The notes under the pieces are model-generated. The model was not told the origin of the DNA and searched no databases. It saw only the letters and a program-made list of their open reading frames with translations. A program made the position numbers and the translations under genes. From contig CANRME010000027.1 in the NCBI GenBank assembly GCA_947631655.1, positions 1 through 13,122 of the forward strand: a stretch of 13,122 bases of DNA. Direction: 5' to 3'. Positions 1 through 6,850 of this stretch are shown piece after piece (within the stretch, counting starts at the first letter, position 1; the number at the start of each line of letters is the position of its first letter). The DNA is from an uncultured Bacilli bacterium. Lineage in GTDB: Bacteria; Bacillota_I; Bacilli_A; RF39; UBA660.

Positions 1-32
1 TTTGGAGCTATTTCACTTTTAAAACTACTCAT
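1..32 (-). CDS. Start of next T4SS gene, probably VirB4-type ATPase (cut by window edge)
   Basis: An ATG at 32-30 overlaps the TAA stop (34-32) of the preceding gene as TAATG, a typical coupled start. Eleven codons are visible (MSSFKSEIAPK) before the window ends. Nothing in eleven residues identifies the family. The assignment comes only from position: in Gram-positive conjugation operons the VirB4 ATPase follows the PrgI/VirB3-like and TraC-N-like genes. The next ~600 codons outside the window, with Walker A and B motifs, would settle it. Confidence 0.4.
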   Translation of the reverse strand, partial: MSSFKSEIAP

Positions 33-592
33 TATGACATCACCGTCCCAAAATGTGTTGATGATCCCCCATTTAAGAAGTTATCTAAAATCATCCGTAA
101 ATCGGAATTAGATACTTGCATAGAATTAATTCCTGCATTAGCTAAGTTAGCCATTAAATTGTGTAATCTTTTTTGAATTATTTCTAATTTTTTCTCTTTA
201 AATAGAATAAAATACTCAGTATCGACAACGTTATATTCTGCTCCCATAAACGCATTAGCTTTGTTAATATCTTGCATGATAATTTTTCTCGCCGCAGCAG
301 TTTTAGCTTTGTTATAACTTACTTGTAAATGTCCTAAGTAAGCGTTAATATCAACGGGACGATCTGCTACTACTAACCAAAATTCGTAATCAATAATATT
401 ATAGAAATTACGGAGATTAAATAAGACATTATCCCTTTCTTGATTATCTAAAATGAAAATATTTTTAGGAATAATTTTAATTCCTGTGACATAATAACCA
501 TTCTCTAACTGTATCATTCCATTTAGAATATTTTTAATAGGAAGCCAGTCCTCAGTAAATTTACTTCCTCCTTTACTGCTCTCTATGAACAT
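32..592 (-). CDS. TraC/VirB4 N-terminal-like conjugation protein
   Basis: 186 aa, no signal peptide or TM segment, so cytosolic or peripherally membrane-bound. It reads like the N-terminal domain that precedes the ATPase domain in VirB4/TraC proteins: an early W-LPIK-I-NG-IQL segment, then a hydrophobic strand (YYVTGIKIIPKNIFIL), then an RN-YNIIDYEFWLVVADRPVDI segment resembling the 'flow/quality of vector' region of VirB4 N-domains. No Walker motif, so by itself it is not an ATPase. Here it is a separate protein followed by a coupled downstream gene. The ATG at 592 lies 20 bp inside prgI in another frame and is preceded by GGAAAGG; a longer frame back to 658 would be entirely buried in prgI. 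A strong AAAGGAGG at 574-567 falls inside its codons, with no useful start after it. Family assignment is from recalled sequence style and operon position. Confidence 0.6.
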   Translation of the reverse strand: MFIESSKGGSKFTEDWLPIKNILNGMIQLENGYYVTGIKIIPKNIFILDNQERDNVLFNLRNFYNIIDYEFWLVVADRPVDINAYLGHLQVSYNKAKTAAARKIIMQDINKANAFMGAEYNVVDTEYFILFKEKKLEIIQKRLHNLMANLANAGINSMQVSNSDLRMILDNFLNGGSSTHFGTVMS

Positions 593-890
593 CGCGTATA
601 CACCAACCTTTCCAATAATACCTCTTTCTATTCGTGAAGAACTTATATATATTACCAATTAACGTCATAACATTATGATAATATGGTACTGGCATAACCA
701 GAAATCCCGTAATTAAAGCTGGAGTTAACATTATGGCCATTTCGGTTATGGTATTCGTTTTAATTAAGAATAACATTGCTAAGGTAAAAGTACACCCTAC
801 TCCAAAGATAATTAAATCTAAGGGCGTAAAGAAACCTAATATTAACATTGACTTTTTAGAATTTGCTGGTATTAAATATGTATCATTCAC
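573..890 (-). CDS. PrgI-family (VirB3-like) membrane protein of the T4SS
   Basis: 105 aa with a GTG start at 890 preceded by AAAGGGTGA at good spacing; the next Met is residue 14, inside the conserved N-terminus, so GTG is preferred. Layout matches PrgI: a short polar N-terminus ending in a YLIPAN-KKSM segment, two closely spaced TM helices (about residues 24-43 and 50-70), then a basic tail (FFTNRKRYYWKGW). PrgI proteins occupy the VirB3 position in Gram-positive conjugation systems, linking the VirB4 ATPase to the membrane channel. It sits 15 bp after the VirB6-like gene and its last codons overlap the start of the TraC-N-like gene. Confidence 0.7.
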   Translation of the reverse strand: MNDTYLIPANSKKSMLILGFFTPLDLIIFGVGCTFTLAMLFLIKTNTITEMAIMLTPALITGFLVMPVPYYHNVMTLIGNIYKFFTNRKRYYWKGWCIRDVHREQ

Positions 891-905
891 TATATATCAC
901 CCTTT

Positions 906-3026
906 CTATTTTTTACTATCTCCCTTATCTCCACCGGCATCTGGTTTAGAACCACCACCTAAATCAAGTTTATTATCTTTAATAGCTGCTTTTAAGACAT
1001 CAGCCATTCTCTTATTGCCTTCTCTTTCATCAGCATCTTTCATATAAGTTTTAGCAGCATCATATTTTTGGTAACGCGGATCATGACGATATGCGTCAAT
1101 AACTTCTTTTCTCGTTGGATCTGCTATTCCTAAATCTTCAGCTAATTGAAGTTTAAATTCATCGGAAGCTGCTTTTTCCCTTCCACTTTCATTAAACATT
1201 TTAGAAGCAATAGCGACATTATTAGCATCATTATCATAAGCATAGCCTGTCATATCGGTTAGAGCTTGTCTAGTCAAATCTTCATCACTTATATTTTTAC
1301 CTTGTTGTTCATATTCGTCTTTTAAATAATTTTTATAATTTACAAAATCACTACTATTTACCATATTTTTGACATAATCACTATCTCTTAAACGATTTTT
1401 AATATAATCATTTTTAGCTTCACCACTATCCATATATTTTTTTAATGCAGAATTTATATAATCTGTCATTGCTTGAGCAGTTTTAGGGTCTTTTAATGGT
1501 TCCTCAAGTTGTTTATTTATACGATTCATAAAACTTTGAATAAAGTCATCACTATTTTCAACATTAGAAATAACTGCTTGATGGTATTTTTTTGCAGCAT
1601 CATTAGCATCTTTGACTTGTCTTTTAGACCATCTCTCATAGTTACCCCAAATAGTATCGGCTCCTTCTTCACCGCTAATTCGGTGATATGCGGCATCTCT
1701 TTGAGCTCCAAATTGATTACCACCTTTAGCTGCTCCAGCAATAGCTCCAGTTCTTACAGCACTGCCAACATTTCCACCATGTCTTAGGGCAGCCCAAGCT
1801 CCTCCTAAACCACCAGTTATACCACCGCCAATGAATCCTTGAGCTTTATCCATTGTAGTAGCAATAGGTTTGCCAATTAAAGCAGCTTCTCTTATTTGAT
1901 CTTTGATACCAAGTTTTAAAGAACCAGACTTAATTCCTACCATATCAGTAATAAATTCGGGAGCTTTTTTAGCAAAGATTAAGAATCCAATAATTAATAA
2001 TACCTTAGCTAACAACAGAACAAAGAAACCGGCATCAGAACTTCCAAATAAAATATCATCTATTTTAGTAACACTCATTTGAATCATAAGAATAGCAAAG
2101 AATATAACTATCAACCTTATAAATACTTCAGCAAAAGTACTTAAAGTCCCTTTTAACCAATTATCAAATATTTTTTGACCTTGGGGAACTATTCTAGCTA
2201 AAATAGGTATTGGTGATATTAATTGATAATAAGCAAGTTTAATAGCCCTTACGGCAAGGCCGATGCTAAAGGTTAATAATAAATAACAAGTTAATACACC
2301 ACATGCTAGTGATACTCCCATAGAATAATTAACTTTATTTTCAGGACTAGCATCAGAACTAGTATTTTTGACAAATTTATCAAATACAGAAAAATCACCA
2401 GTATCTTTAACATCTTCATAAGCTTGACATAAAGAGTACCCATTGTCATCTTCAGATTTAATATTTATACCATAAAAATCATCATTATTACCAGTAAAAA
2501 AGCTACTAAAAACATTAACAGCCATATAATTACCGACTTTTTGTAATCCTTCTTTACCAGTTAAATTTTCGGTGCCTTTTGATTCCCCAGTATTACAGTC
2601 AATTCGGGTTCCCCCTAAGGCGCCGCCATTTAAAATAATATTGGAAATAACTTGGCCATCTAATATTTTATCTTGAGCTTCGTAAGCAAAGTTAAATAAA
2701 ATAGGAACTACTCCAAGTAAAACAATACTTATTAAAATATTTTTTATAACCTTTATCGGAGAATTTTTCCCTTTAGACAAATCATCGGGATTTACTAAAG
2801 ATTGTAATAAAGAAAAAGCAATTAAAAATAAAGCTACTACTCCGACAATTATATATACTCTGTCTGCTATGGTTCTAAAATCAGCAGTTGTAAAAATAGT
2901 AAATTTAGCTAAATAAACAAATACTTGATAGATATAAATTACAAAAGAATAGACGATTCGATCTAATAATAACATTAAAGAAACAAAAGCATTTCTAATT
3001 CCAAATGGATCCCACATGAATAGCAT
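906..3026 (-). CDS. VirB6/TrbL-like polytopic T4SS channel protein
   Basis: 706 aa from ATG 3026. The frame extends three codons to a GTG at 3035, but that GTG lies inside the ribosome site AGGTGA, so ATG is chosen. Hydrophobic segments: about 12-42, 56-78, 92-115, 238-280 (two helices), 297-322 and 333-358. Between the third and fourth lies a ~120-residue polar loop with cysteines, probably extracellular. A FAKKAPEFI-D-VGIK segment follows the last helix, typical of Gram-positive TrbL/VirB6 proteins. A Gly/Ala-rich stretch (GGGITGGLGGAW) and a ~300-residue charged, helical cytosolic tail complete it. Role: core inner-membrane subunit of the conjugation channel. The preceding gene's stop TAG overlaps this gene's Shine-Dalgarno, implying coupling. 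The long charged tail is not universal in the family and may bind cytosolic partners (inference). Confidence 0.7.
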   Translation of the reverse strand: MLFMWDPFGIRNAFVSLMLLLDRIVYSFVIYIYQVFVYLAKFTIFTTADFRTIADRVYIIVGVVALFLIAFSLLQSLVNPDDLSKGKNSPIKVIKNILISIVLLGVVPILFNFAYEAQDKILDGQVISNIILNGGALGGTRIDCNTGESKGTENLTGKEGLQKVGNYMAVNVFSSFFTGNNDDFYGINIKSEDDNGYSLCQAYEDVKDTGDFSVFDKFVKNTSSDASPENKVNYSMGVSLACGVLTCYLLLTFSIGLAVRAIKLAYYQLISPIPILARIVPQGQKIFDNWLKGTLSTFAEVFIRLIVIFFAILMIQMSVTKIDDILFGSSDAGFFVLLLAKVLLIIGFLIFAKKAPEFITDMVGIKSGSLKLGIKDQIREAALIGKPIATTMDKAQGFIGGGITGGLGGAWAALRHGGNVGSAVRTGAIAGAAKGGNQFGAQRDAAYHRISGEEGADTIWGNYERWSKRQVKDANDAAKKYHQAVISNVENSDDFIQSFMNRINKQLEEPLKDPKTAQAMTDYINSALKKYMDSGEAKNDYIKNRLRDSDYVKNMVNSSDFVNYKNYLKDEYEQQGKNISDEDLTRQALTDMTGYAYDNDANNVAIASKMFNESGREKAASDEFKLQLAEDLGIADPTRKEVIDAYRHDPRYQKYDAAKTYMKDADEREGNKRMADVLKAAIKDNKLDLGGGSKPDAGGDKGDSKK

Positions 3027-3035
3027 TTTTATCAC

Positions 3036-3638
3036 CTATCCTATTCCGCAAGTATCGTATAAGCCGATAGCATTAAATACGAAATCTATTAATACTGGAA
3101 TAAAGAAAATTATAATACCGATAATAACTCTTTTTATAGTAACATTTAAGGCTTTTTTAAGCTCATCGCCACCTTTAGCTATAGCTTGAGTGAATGTTAC
3201 AATAGTAAGAACTAATACTAAAATAACATCAGCAAATTTAATAATATCGAAAACATCTTGAAGAAGATCTACTACATCACTAGTTAAAATAGCTTCGCAA
3301 TCATTTTCTGTATTTTGACTATTTCCTGAAGGTTGAGTACTACTTTCTGCTGAATTATTGGTACAGGTAATTGTATAATTATAAACATCGCCAAAAATGG
3401 CACCATCTTTACAAGTAATATTAACGGTAGTTGAATGTGTACATTTATATTGATAGTTTGTTCCTAGTCTTTCTCCATCAACAGTACGACAAGAACCTTT
3501 AAAAGAATAAGTTTCTCCTAATGGTACTTGTTCTTCAACTGTATAAGTTTTAGCTCTACTATTTATATTAAATATAAAAATACATAATAAAGTAAAGGTA
3601 ATTAAGAAAAAATTATTTATTTTTTTTTGCTTATTCAT
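3036..3638 (-). CDS. Secreted two-TM VirB2-like protein with Cys-rich ectodomain
   Basis: 200 aa from ATG 3638. A GTG at 3645-3647 is in frame but forms part of the GAGGTGA ribosome site, so the ATG is preferred. Layout: signal peptide (KK-rich start, hydrophobic core FFLITFTLLCIFIF), a ~85-residue extracellular domain with at least five Cys and beta-type composition, a Ser/Asn/Gln-rich linker, then two TM helices separated by a short basic loop (KGGDELKKALNVTIKR), ending in FFIPVLIDFVFNAIGLYDTCGIG. The last ~85 residues match the VirB2/TrbC-like architecture and resemble the 110-aa protein at 6440-6772. First gene of the T4SS operon, behind a TATAAT box. I infer a pilin-like or channel-surface component; the extra ectodomain could make it an adhesin-type tip protein. 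Not recognised as a named gene. Confidence 0.55.
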   Translation of the reverse strand: MNKQKKINNFFLITFTLLCIFIFNINSRAKTYTVEEQVPLGETYSFKGSCRTVDGERLGTNYQYKCTHSTTVNITCKDGAIFGDVYNYTITCTNNSAESSTQPSGNSQNTENDCEAILTSDVVDLLQDVFDIIKFADVILVLVLTIVTFTQAIAKGGDELKKALNVTIKRVIIGIIIFFIPVLIDFVFNAIGLYDTCGIG

Positions 3639-3661
3639 CTTTTTCACCTCATACTAAAGGA

Positions 3662-3667
3662 ATTATA
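3662..3667 (-). promoter_or_regulatory. -10 box of the T4SS operon
   Basis: TATAAT on the minus strand (ATTATA on plus), 24 bases upstream of the ATG at 3638, which gives a short leader of roughly 17 nt. The -35 position 17 bp upstream reads TTTAAT, a weak match, so this is a moderate call. It sits directly after the putative terminator of the upstream gene, which is where an operon promoter is expected. Confidence 0.5.
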
Positions 3668-3678
3668 TCATAAAAATA

Positions 3679-3700
3679 AAGATAATTAAATAATTATCTT
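3679..3700 (-). terminator. Putative weak, possibly bidirectional terminator after the 861-aa gene
   Basis: Perfect 9-bp inverted repeat AAGATAATT / AATTATCTT with a 4-nt loop, flanked on both sides by T-rich tracts (TTATTTTT on the minus strand, CATTTTTTT on the plus). Only two G-C pairs, so the stem is weak. It lies 31 bp after the stop at 3731 and just before the T4SS promoter. Confidence 0.4.
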
Positions 3701-3730
3701 CATTTTTTTAAACTTTTTAATTATTTTAGT

Positions 3731-6316
3731 TTAATTTTGATTAGGATTATTTAAGGTTAGTTTTAAACCTTGTCCATCATCTGGTACAATAGGAATTTCA
3801 AATTCAGTTGTTGGAGCAGGAGATGGAGGTAGAAGAACAACGTCTTCATCGTCTTCAGAAGCAACATCTGAATCAAAATCATAAAATGGTCTTTCTCCTT
3901 GAGAAGGAAGATCTAATGGTTCTAAAGCAGATTGAGGAACAGGTGATTCGCTTTCTTTAGATCCATTTAAAATAGCAAGTAATTCATTGAAGTAATCGTC
4001 ATCTTCAGGATCTACTTTTACATCTTCGGCTGCACTTTGAGCTTGACGAGCTTGTTCTTCCATCTCGGCATCATATTCAGCAAAAACATCTTGAGCGATT
4101 TTAGTTATTTGTGAATTTTCAGCCGTATCTTTAGTTGGAGCAGCTAAATCATCAACACTTATAACTTTAAATCCAATCATTGTATCACTTGGAGTAGGAG
4201 TTACAACTGGTACTTCTAATTCAAGTGAATCAGTATCTTCATCAGTGTCAGCAGCAAATTCTTGAGTAGGTTCTTCTACTTCTTTAGAAACTACAGGAGT
4301 TTCTTCTTCAGGTAATTCACCTAAAATATATTCATCCATATCTTTTATAGTTTCTCTAAATATTAATTCAAAATCCTCTTCATCAATTGATACTTTAGCT
4401 TGGCATAATTCCGTGGCTTTTTTTAGAATAGAAGGGTCTGCAATACAATTTATGGCACTACAGTTATTTAAGAAGGAAATAAAGTTTTTTAAAGCTCTTG
4501 GAACTAAAGCACTAGGTTTTTCTAAACTAATACCATTTTCTTTAGCTAATTTATACATATTTTGAGGATTAGAATTGGTAACTTTAGCTAAGTCATCTAA
4601 AATTATCTTAATACGTTTTTTATATGCTTCTTCTAATTCTTTAATATTATTTTTATATAGATTTTTTAACTCTTCAATATTGTAATCTAGAATAAAATCT
4701 AAATCAATTTTGATATTCCACATTTTAAATAAATCTAAGTAACTAGCTAATTGAATATTGAAGTTATCAATTAATTCACTACCATTAGTTAATAATTCAA
4801 TATCGTGTTTATTTTTTCTTTCATTAATTAATTGTTCACGTTGTAATTCTAATTTTGCTTTTTGCGCTTCTAAGTCTTTTAAATCACCACGATTAGATAA
4901 TTTAGCAGCAACCCGAGAAATAAATCCAGATTCTTTAGGAACTATTTTTTCAATATCAGATGTTAACTCATTAATTTTAGGAGTAATTTCACTACCTAAT
5001 AAATTATCAATCTCGGCAATTCTTTTTTCTAATTCCATACGGTTTTTTAAATAAATATTTATATCAGGATTTTTAAAACTTTCTAGTAAAGATAAGAATT
5101 GGTCTTGAGAATTTACATAACTTGAATAATCAGAAATAAAGTCAGCAAAATCTCCTAAAGCATATTCATATTTATCTTGAGGTAAATGCATAATACCATC
5201 TGTACCTAAAGATTGTGATAAATTAGAACTTTCAATAATTCTTTCATTCCATTTATCATCATTAAGATTTTCTGGAATAATGAATTTTTCTAGATATTCT
5301 CTTCTCTCTTCATCAGATGAATTCATTGATGGAATATCTCTTCTTCTATTCATTAAAAGAGCATCTTTACGTGATTTTATATTTTGTAATTTTTGGTATT
5401 CTTCATCTAAATCAAATAAAACATTAGCAGCATTTTTTAATTTATCATAACTATTATTCTTTACTAAACGATTACCCGCTAGTTCATGAGATTTGAAACT
5501 GTCAATTATGCAATCTTCTAAACCTGTATCTTTTAATAAGAATCTAGTTACAATATCTACTTCAATACGAGCATCAGTAAAGAATCCACCTTTTTCTTCG
5601 GCTTCTTTAGTAGCTGCAACTCCATAAGCATAAGTATAAGCTGCACGATAAAGAGCAGAATCAGCTTTTACTAAAGACTTAATTTTATCTCTTAAATATC
5701 CTTGGAAAACACTTAACATAACGTCAGTTCCTAAATGTTTAATAACTGGTCTTTGTTTTTCCATTCTCTTAACTACTGTTTCTAAACCATTAGCAATTAT
5801 AGGATAAGAATCACGATAATTTCTGTAATCTTCATTATCATTTTTAATTTCTTTTAAATTTTTAATTAAATCACTAATCATGCCGTTAGTAGCTAATTCG
5901 ACATATGGTTCATATTGAGTATTATCTTTTAAGATATATAAAACTTCTTCTAAGTCTTCAATAGATGTGAATTTAGCAATACCATTTTCATTACATAACT
6001 TATCAATGCATTCTTTTAAGTCTTTCTTATATTGTTTGTCTATTTCTTTTTGATTTTTTTCAATTTTGTCAGCGATTCGTTTAACATATTCTACTAATTT
6101 AGATGATGTTGTTGTTCCAACAGCAGTATATAAAGCTCCTGTTTTTAGATTATTCATAATAGCTAGTAATAAATCAATATCTTTTACTAATTGAGAAGAA
6201 AAGCTCACTTCACCATTTATTTCAGTTGTAGCATCCCCTTTTAAATCTTCTTCAATTAATTCTTTAGTATCTTTTAAACTTTCTTCAGTTTCAACGAATT
6301 TTGAAAATCTCTTCAT
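3731..6316 (-). CDS. Large acidic, coiled-coil-rich cytosolic protein of unknown function
   Basis: 861 aa; I do not recognise the family. No signal peptide or TM segment. The body (about 1-660) is almost wholly helical, with heptad-like stretches near 80-100, 420-510 (ELEKRIAEIDNLL; DLEAQKAKLELQREQL) and 545-575. The last ~200 residues are low-complexity, very acidic and Pro/Glu/Asp-rich (EEETPVV, DEDTDSLE, SEDDEDVVLLPP), likely disordered. ATG 6316 follows GGGAG at 11 nt. It has its own strong promoter with a palindrome at the start site and is closed by a hairpin. Lying between two VirB2-like genes upstream of the T4SS operon, it may be a cytosolic accessory, scaffold or secreted substrate of that system, but this rests on position only. 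Base composition matches neighbours. Confidence 0.6.
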   Translation of the reverse strand: MKRFSKFVETEESLKDTKELIEEDLKGDATTEINGEVSFSSQLVKDIDLLLAIMNNLKTGALYTAVGTTTSSKLVEYVKRIADKIEKNQKEIDKQYKKDLKECIDKLCNENGIAKFTSIEDLEEVLYILKDNTQYEPYVELATNGMISDLIKNLKEIKNDNEDYRNYRDSYPIIANGLETVVKRMEKQRPVIKHLGTDVMLSVFQGYLRDKIKSLVKADSALYRAAYTYAYGVAATKEAEEKGGFFTDARIEVDIVTRFLLKDTGLEDCIIDSFKSHELAGNRLVKNNSYDKLKNAANVLFDLDEEYQKLQNIKSRKDALLMNRRRDIPSMNSSDEERREYLEKFIIPENLNDDKWNERIIESSNLSQSLGTDGIMHLPQDKYEYALGDFADFISDYSSYVNSQDQFLSLLESFKNPDINIYLKNRMELEKRIAEIDNLLGSEITPKINELTSDIEKIVPKESGFISRVAAKLSNRGDLKDLEAQKAKLELQREQLINERKNKHDIELLTNGSELIDNFNIQLASYLDLFKMWNIKIDLDFILDYNIEELKNLYKNNIKELEEAYKKRIKIILDDLAKVTNSNPQNMYKLAKENGISLEKPSALVPRALKNFISFLNNCSAINCIADPSILKKATELCQAKVSIDEEDFELIFRETIKDMDEYILGELPEEETPVVSKEVEEPTQEFAADTDEDTDSLELEVPVVTPTPSDTMIGFKVISVDDLAAPTKDTAENSQITKIAQDVFAEYDAEMEEQARQAQSAAEDVKVDPEDDDYFNELLAILNGSKESESPVPQSALEPLDLPSQGERPFYDFDSDVASEDDEDVVLLPPSPAPTTEFEIPIVPDDGQGLKLTLNNPNQN

Positions 6317-6339
6317 AATAGACCAACTCCCTTCAAATA

Positions 6340-6355
6340 AACGTTTCGAGACGTT
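6340..6355. promoter_or_regulatory. Near-perfect 16-bp palindrome abutting the -10 box (candidate operator)
   Basis: AACGTTTCGAGACGTT on the plus strand; its reverse complement differs only at one symmetric pair (14 of 16 positions match). It begins at the base next to the -10 hexamer (6356-6361) and covers the expected transcription start, so a protein bound here would block initiation. It is relatively GC-rich for this intergenic region. The binding protein is unknown; an XRE regulator from this window is possible. Confidence 0.5.
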
Positions 6356-6384
6356 ATATTAGCACTATTAGTTTATTTTGTCAA
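6356..6384 (-). promoter_or_regulatory. Strong sigma-A-type promoter of the 861-aa gene
   Basis: On the minus strand, TTGACA (6384-6379), a 17-bp spacer, and TAATAT (6361-6356): a perfect -35 and near-consensus -10 at ideal spacing. The expected start is near 6349, giving a leader of about 33 nt with GGGAG before ATG 6316. The -35 box directly follows the T-run of the preceding terminator. Confidence 0.8.
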
Positions 6385-6385
6385 T

Positions 6386-6412
6386 AAAAAACTTCTAAAA
6401 ACTTTAGAAGTT
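6386..6412 (-). terminator. Rho-independent terminator after the 110-aa VirB2-like gene
   Basis: Inverted repeat AACTTCTAAA / TTTAGAAGTT (10 perfect pairs, 3-nt loop) followed on the minus strand by a run of T (TTTTTT with stem bases). It lies 28 bp after the stop at 6440. It isolates the small gene from the promoter immediately downstream. Confidence 0.75.
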
Positions 6413-6439
6413 CCTTAATTTTATAAATTTTTGATTTTT

Positions 6440-6772
6440 TTATTGATGGCAGCCGGTACCATTTGGATTACTTATACAAGCTGCACAAATATTATAATCA
6501 TCTTTAACAGCTGCAAAGTCGTCAACTATACTAAATATAAATCCAACTAAGGTAGGAATAAAGAAAATAACTACAGCTGCAACAGCTCTGAAAGCTAAAT
6601 GCGAAATAGCTTTTTTAACATCGTCTTCCTTACTTCCAACAACAGCTTTTCCTAAATCAATCATACCAAAGATAATTAAAAGAATAGGAATAACTATTTT
6701 AAATATTAATAATATTTGACCAACTAATTTCCAAATTGAATAAGTTCCACCACAAAAACTTGCTAATAACAT
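6440..6772 (-). CDS. VirB2-like two-TM pilin-type protein
   Basis: 110 aa. TM1 about residues 14-38 (WKLVGQILLIFKIVIPILLIIFG), a short polar loop GSKEDDVKKA, TM2 about 60-84 ending in IFFIPTLVGFIFS, and a small Cys-containing tail (NICAACISNPNGTGCHQ). The two-helix hairpin with a basic loop is the VirB2/TrbC architecture, and the loop and TM2 match the C-terminal part of the protein at 3036-3638. No long cleavable signal peptide is evident. ATG 6772 follows AAGGAG at 11 nt. It has its own consensus promoter and a terminator, so it is probably a highly expressed single-gene unit, as suits a pilin. Four Cys in or near the tail could form disulfides. Confidence 0.6.
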   Translation of the reverse strand: MLLASFCGGTYSIWKLVGQILLIFKIVIPILLIIFGMIDLGKAVVGSKEDDVKKAISHLAFRAVAAVVIFFIPTLVGFIFSIVDDFAAVKDDYNICAACISNPNGTGCHQ

Positions 6773-6801
6773 ATATAATACATCTCCTTTTTCTACTTCA
6801 T

Positions 6802-6830
6802 ATTTTACTTAGTATTTGGAAACTTGTCAA
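6802..6830 (-). promoter_or_regulatory. Strong sigma-A-type promoter of the 110-aa VirB2-like gene
   Basis: Minus strand TTGACA (6830-6825), 17-bp spacer, TAAAAT (6807-6802). The expected start is near 6795, leaving a leader of about 23 nt that contains AAAAAGGAG. No terminator is seen between the upstream gene's stop (6851) and this promoter, so some readthrough from that gene is possible. Confidence 0.75.
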
Positions 6831-6850
6831 CATAATTTACAAAATTAACG

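Noticed and set aside
733..1047. Plus-strand open frame opposite prgI and the VirB6-like gene
   Set aside because: It is antisense to two well-supported genes, has no ribosome site, and its composition mirrors the opposite-strand codons.
1509..1787. Open frames on both strands within the VirB6-like tail
   Set aside because: Both lie wholly inside the 706-aa gene in other frames, without promoters or ribosome sites.
4758..5054. Plus-strand frame inside the 861-aa gene
   Set aside because: Antisense shadow of the coiled-coil region; Ser/Leu-rich translation is typical of reading Lys/Glu codons backwards.
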